From contig QVOM02000119.1 in NCBI GenBank assembly GCA_003586115.2, forward strand, positions 48,323,428-48,387,427: a stretch of DNA of 64,000 bases, written 5' to 3'. The stretch's first letter is position 1; every line of letters begins with the position of its first letter. Positions 58,961 to 64,000 of this stretch are shown one piece after another. The stretch comes from Salvator merianae. Taxonomy: Eukaryota; Chordata; Lepidosauria; Squamata; Teiidae. Position numbers and translations under genes: made by a program. The notes under the pieces were generated by a model, which was given only the letters and a program-made list of their open reading frames with translations, was not told the DNA's origin and made no database searches.

Positions 58961-61394
58961 TGGCGGCTGCTGGTGTGGCAGTTGTGAGGTCACCTTGACA
59001 GCGGACGGGGACGATTCAGCTTTCCTGCGTGGAACGAAAATGCCCCCCCCTTGTTTCCCCTTATAGCTTCTTGCACCCTCCGAGGTGCCTGTTCGGGTCA
59101 GGATTCAGCTGGGTTGGGGTACAGCTTGACCAAGATGTTTCTGAGGGGAGGCATCCTTTTAGCAGGTTACCTTTGGGGGGAAGGAGAGAGGGAGTAAGAA
59201 TTCCTCATACTGGAGGCTTCTTAGACAAACAGAATGTCTTCTTCCCCGTTGGGATAATTATATTACCCCTGACTGGAGTGTAAAGGTTGAGAGTGAACGA
59301 GATGGAATCTTGTTTTGAGGATTAATGGGGTTGCTGGTCAAGGAGCTGAACCTTTCAGCGTTGATTCCTTGAATACTAGTTCTGTAGATTCCGTGTTGGC
59401 CTCCGTTTTAAGTACAGTAAGAAAATATTTAGGTTTAGAGTATTTGTGTATCTTTTCCTCATGTTTTTACATTCTGATGTTTGGGAAGATTTGTATTTTG
59501 TTTTAAAAAAATAACTATTTGCCTTTACCCCCAAATAAAACAGCCTCGCTAAAGACGTAAAGAAATTCACTTTTACAGTCTTTTGACATATCCTGCAATC
59601 ATAAAACACCTTAAGGAACAATTTACTTGGGTTCTTTCTAGTACACAATAGGTGATAGAGTAGAATGTATTGTCTACTGGCTCAATTACATTTGTTTATT
59701 AACAATTGAAAGTAACAAATGAAGCTGTCGATTGGCCTGTCTGCCCCAATATTGCATGTTTCCAGGATGATGGGCAGGAAACTTTCTGTGGATGCATAGG
59801 ACTATAGAGACGTTTTGTCTGAAAAATGTTGTATATCACTGAATAACAGCCACTCCCAAAATTGTTTGGTATTAAGGAATGTTAACAGATCTCATTTTTG
59901 GAACTTACAGAGTCAATGATCTGAAGACTGGCACTCTTGTAGGTGTTGATAAATATGGAAATAAATACTATGAAGACAGAACAAACTTTTTTGGTGAGTA
60001 GGTATGCTCAGATAATTTAAACTAGCTAGAAACTGAAATCTTTTGACCATATAATGTGAAATCAGGATTTACTAGAAAAGACCCAGATGCTGGGAAAGAT
60101 TGAATGCAAAAGGAGAAAGGGACAGCAAAGGATGAGATGGATAGATAGCGTTGTGGAGGCAACAAACATGAGCTTGGGCAGACTCTGCAAGATAGTGGAA
60201 GACAGTGGGGCCTGGTGTGCTGTGGTCCATAGGGTCGCAAAGAGTTGGCCATAACTAAACCATTAAACCACAACAGACTTTTTAGATTAATAAATGGTGT
60301 TATTAAAATAGAAGTAAATGGATTCTCTTGCTTGATTAAACAAACAGATTTCAAGTATTTCATAATGGATTTATTGTTCCAAATAGATTTGAGAAAAAGC
60401 GTAAACTATACAGTTGGCAATAAAATAGAAAAAACAGAATTCAGTCACACAAGAGCTACAAGGGCTTTGTCAGAACTAAAGGGGAGGGATAATGCCCAAA
60501 AGGTTGCATACAACCAGGCTAAAATATTGTTCCATATCTGAATATGTTACACCTGTTCTTAGAACTGTAAGTGGCAGGTTGGCAATGAGATGTATCATCA
60601 GATATATTCTGTTAGTACTAGTAGCTGTGTACATGCTGATGAAAACAGGTTAAATTCAGAGAAAATCCAAAAAGAGTTGTTGCTGCTGCTGTTGCTTTTG
60701 TTATTATTAGTTTCACAGGCTCAGTGATGTGTCTGTCCCTACATTGTATGTTTATAGATGCATGGTTAATACACACCTCTTATTTTGGCTTTTGGCTGAA
60801 GAAACAGGTTCCCCTCCCCTTTTGGCAGTGTTGGCTTTAGTAATTTAATTTTTAATTCTGTTTTTATTGTAATCCACCTTGAGACCTCTGAGTATAGCTC
60901 AGGATAAAAATATAAATAAATAGTGTAGGAAATAAGTTCTTTGTTGTGGATATCATCAAGTCGTAATTGACTTCCGGTTGACTGCATGGATATCTCCATG
61001 CAGGTTTCTTGACAAAGATATAGAAGTGGTTTGCCATTACCTACTTCTGGGAAGAGTCTAGGGATCAAACCAGTAACCATCTGCTTTCTAGGCTGCTTGC
61101 ATTACCAATGAGCTACAGTAAGTCCCAATCAGATTGCTGCTTGTGTGTTTTCCAGCCTGTTGAGTTTTTATAATTTTTGCTTCTCAAATACAATACCAGT
61201 ATAAGGAAGACACTCAGAGAGGGTGGATTACACAAAAGAAACAAATTGAAAGCCAGTTCAGGTTTCTTTCAGATATGTTTTTTTTAAAACTACTTTTGTG
61301 TTTAAGGTCGTCATAGATGGGTTATATATACTGAAGAAATGAATGGCAAGAACACATACTGGGAATTGGATGGAAGCATGGTGCCTCCTGAATG
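58818..61394 (+). CDS. NDUFA12: NDUFA12, exons 1-3 (3' end outside window)
   Basis: NADH:ubiquinone oxidoreductase subunit A12, an accessory subunit on the matrix side of mitochondrial complex I (family knowledge). Exons are 58818-58906, 59911-59993 and 61307-61394, all GT-AG, phases 2, 1, 2. The protein starts [20 protein letters not shown], then [10 protein letters not shown]. It continues [15 protein letters not shown] and [19 protein letters not shown], ending [10 protein letters not shown] (Trp split) at the last donor. The human protein is about 145 residues over four exons. The final exon (HRWLH... onwards) was looked for in 61395-64000 and not found, so the gene runs off the right edge. 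ATG 58818 has A-rich -3 context (AGAAGAATGG). Confidence 0.95.
58907..59910 (+). other. NDUFA12: NDUFA12 intron 1, 1.0 kb
   Basis: GC-rich start grading to AT-rich. No repeat or gene recognised. Confidence 0.6.
59911..59993 (+). CDS. NDUFA12: NDUFA12 exon 2
   Basis: Acceptor GAACTTACAG, donor GTGAGT, phase 2 to 1. Reads [20 protein letters not shown], then EDRTNFFG. Confidence 0.95.
60074..60275 (+). mobile_element. RTE-BovB LINE 3' end
   Basis: Same family as 14812-15075, opposite orientation. Reads [20 protein letters not shown] and then [20 protein letters not shown] in one frame, then GGGTCGCAAAGAGTTGGCCA and the terminus near ACCACAAC. Confidence 0.85.
60755..60924 (+). mobile_element. 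L2-like LINE 3' end
   Basis: ATCCACCTTGAGACCTCTGA then an AT-rich ATAAATAAATA tail. Upstream AACACACCTCTTATTTTGGC corresponds to the RT C-terminus ('THLFxLAF'). Confidence 0.7.
60955..61130 (-). mobile_element. tRNA-derived SINE (Sauria-SINE-like)
   Basis: The reverse complement carries a tRNA-like A box (TAGCTCATTGGTAATGCAAG) and a B box (GGTTTGATCCC). It continues with ATGGCAAACCACTTCTATAT and ends GACTTGATGATATCCACAAC. Best preserved SINE in the window. It lacks a cloverleaf 3' half, so it is not a tRNA gene. Confidence 0.8.
61307..61394 (+). CDS. NDUFA12: NDUFA12 exon 3
   Basis: Acceptor GTGTTTAAG, donor GTAACC, phase 1 to 2. Reads [20 protein letters not shown], then DGSMVPPE, and two bases of Trp. 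Confidence 0.95.
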
Positions 61395-64000
61395 GTAACC
61401 TAGCTAATTTAGTGCATGCATTTCTGTGTTCTTTTGTACATTAACCTTGTAAAGCATTTAACCTCAAAGCAAAGCAACTCATCTGAGGCTGACACGCAAA
61501 AGCAAGGAAATGAAGATTTAAGCTTCTTAACGGTTCATCATCCTCTAATCTTTTGCTAGCAAATCTACTTGGCTGCTTCGAGGATACAGTATAGAACAGG
61601 CACTTTTTGATAAAGGCAACCCCTGAGTTGAAGGTTGGCATCACTCTCAAATTACCATTTTGGCAAAATTCATTGTGATGCATTTCTGTGCTGTTCTTTA
61701 GATTATATGCTGTCTTTCTATATTTAAATACATGATGTCATATGTTTCCCACTGCTCCCATTCCCAGCTACAGCCAAATATAGGATATTTGCTGCAGACA
61801 GAGACTAAAAAAATGAAAATAAGAGAGAGGATTTTTTTGCTTAATAGTCTATCCATGGACTTCTCTCCTTTTATTTGAAAAACTAAAAATTTAGGAACAT
61901 TGATAATAACTGTTATCAAGTATTTTTCTTGTATTACAGTATTTTTTAAAAGAAGATCCTTAAAAGAAGATTACCAAAAAATGCAGTTTAAAAACTTGTG
62001 TAAGGCAATCTTAGGCTTGGACAGTAATTGTTCAGTAGTTTGAAAAGATTTAAGGGCTGTAAAGTTCGTAGTTAAATATACAGTTAATTAGTAATGGTTA
62101 GTGCTTATAAGACTGTTCTCTGCCCAAATAATACTTTCTTACTAACAAAATTAATTCTCTTTTTTAAGGTTTACTTTTTCCTGCTTTATGAATAGCAAAA
62201 CTATTCAGTAGGTTCAGGTTTGATATGTATGTCAGCAATGTTTGTTTCTGCCTCCATCAAATTTTTATGCTTTAAACCCATTTTCCAGTGGTCCAAAATT
62301 CCTAGGGTTTTTTTCCCCTTAAGTTGACAAAATACATGTAATATATTACATATTTTTTGTTGTTCTTTGTCTTCAAAATACAAAATACATGAGTGACTAT
62401 GATGCAAGTTTGCATTTGATTTTCAGTAGTAAGATTTAGTTATGGGGTAAACTAGTTCAAATAATGCTTTGAAGAGTTAAAATGGTAAAGAGTATTGTCT
62501 GTGCTTGAGAATAAGAAATAGGACTTGATAGAATGAGCACTGTCTGACAGTCACAAACTCAAAGTTCTTTTGATTTTCAAAGTTTTATCATTATTACTGT
62601 CTGTGACAAAATAACAGTCAATAACAAAAAAAAATCCAGAATGCTGATGCTGTGTGCATGAGGTGCGTATGTGTAAATTTTGATCTCCAAAACACTTTTT
62701 GTTTCAGAATTGCAAAGTAACAAATAAATGGCATTTTATGTTTTATGAAGGGCACTTTGATCACTACTCACAGAATATCTTTTCAGTGTAATTGATTGTA
62801 AAGCTTCAATTTAAAGTGCTGTAAAGACAGTTGGGTCCTGCAGTCTTTGATTGTATTATCTTTGATAGAGTTCTTTATGAGAGAAGAGTGGCTTTTCTGT
62901 ATTTGGAGATCTCCTATTACAGCCCACAATCTTACAGCCCACAATCACTGAACACTGAAAAAACATGGTGGTTGTTCTTCTTTGCTGCTGTTGCGTCCTC
63001 TAGTAACTGTTCACCTGAGCTTCTCAGAGTGGTGAGAACGCTCACATTCTCTAGTAGGGATGCTGGCCCTCTTCTGCTATCCTCTTTGAGGGTATAATTG
63101 CTCACATTCACTTAGAATTGGGAGCTACTATTTCTGGCAGTTCTGTGGAAATCACAGGGGTATCGTCTTGTTTTATTGTTATAGATCAGTTCCAGTTGCT
63201 GTGGGCTGATGATGTATTGCTTGCAGAAATGCACCCTACTATCTGTTCTCTTGATCCTTGCCCATCATGGCTAATGAAATGTTGCCACCAGAGTCTGACG
63301 GTTTGGATTCACCCTATGATCAATGCCTCCCTTCTTGCTGGAGAGGTTCAAGGTGTACTTAGAGAGGCAGTGGTACATCTGCTCCTCAAGAAGTCTTCGT
63401 TGGATCTTTTCATTCTTGACAACTACCATCCAATTATTGCCTTTATTGCGATGTAACCGCAGGCTTGCTTGGATGAAGCAGATTATCTGCATCATTTCCA
63501 ATCTGGCTTCAGGCTATCTACAGCACTGAGACAGTCTTAATTGCCCTGACTGATGTTATACCTATGGGAGAGAGACAGGGGGTGCTCCTAGACCTCTCAG
63601 AAGCCTTTGATACTATTGACCACAGTTTCCTATTGAATCAGTTACTAAGTTTGGGCTTTGGAGACACTATTTCAGTAATTCCAGTCCTGCCTCCTTTTTG
63701 GCAGATTCCAAAAAGGAATCATGAGAGAATTTGCTCTTCTCCCTGGGAACTTTCTTGTGGAGTCCCCCAGAGATGGATTTTGTTCCTCATGTTTTTCAAT
63801 ATATGTATTAGACCACTGGGAGAAGTGGAAGTAATTAGAAGCTGAGTAAGGTGCCATCAATATACTGAAGCTTCTATATTTCAGTTCCATCTATATCAAG
63901 TAAGGCTGTTCAGGTTCTGGAGTGATGGGCTGGATGAGGTCCAATCAATTGAAATTGAATCCAGACAAGACAGAGATGTGCAGGCTCTCAAATCAAGAAG
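61395..64000 (+). other. NDUFA12: NDUFA12 intron 3 (incomplete)
   Basis: 61395-62800 shows nothing recognisable apart from AT-rich sequence. A 15-bp unit (TTACAGCCCACAATC) is directly repeated at about 62917-62946. L2-like sequence fills the right end. Confidence 0.6.
63060..64000 (+). mobile_element. L2-like LINE RT fragment, cut by window edge
   Basis: Broken frames give LLKKSSLDLFILDNYHPI, FQSGFRLSTALRQS-like sequence, LLDLSEAFDTIDHSFLLNQL, WELSCGVPQRWILFLMFFNI and the start of 'HQYTE'. These are RT blocks in order. Same clade as 15890-17303. Frameshifts show it is inactive. Confidence 0.8.

Larger units (their letters stand above)
59994..61306 (+). other. NDUFA12: NDUFA12 intron 2, 1.3 kb
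   Basis: Contains three retroposon pieces in a row: BovB (60074-60275), L2-like (60755-60924) and SINE (60955-61130). Confidence 0.7.

Noticed and set aside
58625..58987. 120-codon open frame overlapping NDUFA12 exon 1
   Set aside because: It is in a different frame from the well-matched NDUFA12 start and is explained by GC-rich promoter composition.
60955..61130. tRNA gene on the minus strand
   Set aside because: A and B boxes are present, but the 3' half does not form an acceptor stem and the body continues as a SINE.
63118..63845. Several + strand frames as candidate genes
   Set aside because: They are pieces of one L2-like reverse transcriptase broken by frameshifts.

Overview
The window is vertebrate nuclear DNA: AT-rich, intron-dense and full of old transposons. 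Three protein-coding genes lie head-to-tail on the + strand. The first is the 3' end of FGD6 (last five coding exons, 182-7266). The second is the complete NR2C1 (TR2 orphan nuclear receptor; non-coding exon 1 ending at 13027, then fourteen coding exons from 22966 to 51473). The third is the 5' part of NDUFA12 (mitochondrial complex I accessory subunit; exons 1-3, 58818-61394, continuing past the right edge). This is the gene order I recall for human 12q22 read from the opposite strand, so the block looks like ordinary conserved synteny. Every exon was placed by reading the translation, matching remembered family sequence, and requiring GT-AG junctions with consistent phase. All 19 internal junctions satisfy this.

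The repeats point to a squamate reptile, probably a lizard. There are RTE-BovB LINE 3' ends, tRNA-derived SINEs with a Sauria-SINE-like layout, many L2-like and some CR1 LINE fragments, hAT-type MITEs with 8-bp target duplications, and decayed Tc1 and mariner transposase copies. I cannot name a species.

Layout: 1-7266, FGD6 FYVE/PH exons, with a hAT MITE and a near-perfect 52-bp-arm hairpin in its introns. 7267-about 9060, probable FGD6 3' UTR. About 9060-12750, intergenic with little recognisable. 12750-13650, CpG-rich NR2C1 promoter and exon 1. 13028-22943, a 9.9-kb first intron with BovB, L2, SINE and hAT copies. 22944-51473, the NR2C1 body, whose introns hold CR1, Tc1 and mariner relics, a three-copy minisatellite, an 849-bp hAT element built of palindromes, and a 124-bp-arm near-perfect hairpin. 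51474-about 53335, NR2C1 3' UTR. 53340-58560, intergenic LINE debris. 58600-58960, GC-rich NDUFA12 promoter and exon 1. 58907-64000, NDUFA12 introns with BovB, L2 and SINE copies and an L2-like reverse-transcriptase fragment cut by the right edge.

The three genes are neighbours, not an operon: FGD6 is a Cdc42 exchange factor, NR2C1 a DNA-binding nuclear receptor, and NDUFA12 part of the respiratory chain. I see no undescribed multi-gene system. The most distinctive signals are an extra frame-preserving NR2C1 N-terminal exon that resembles the paralogue NR2C2, two nearly perfect long intronic hairpins, an IR7 nuclear-receptor half-site pair at the NR2C1 start region, and the palindromic hAT element.
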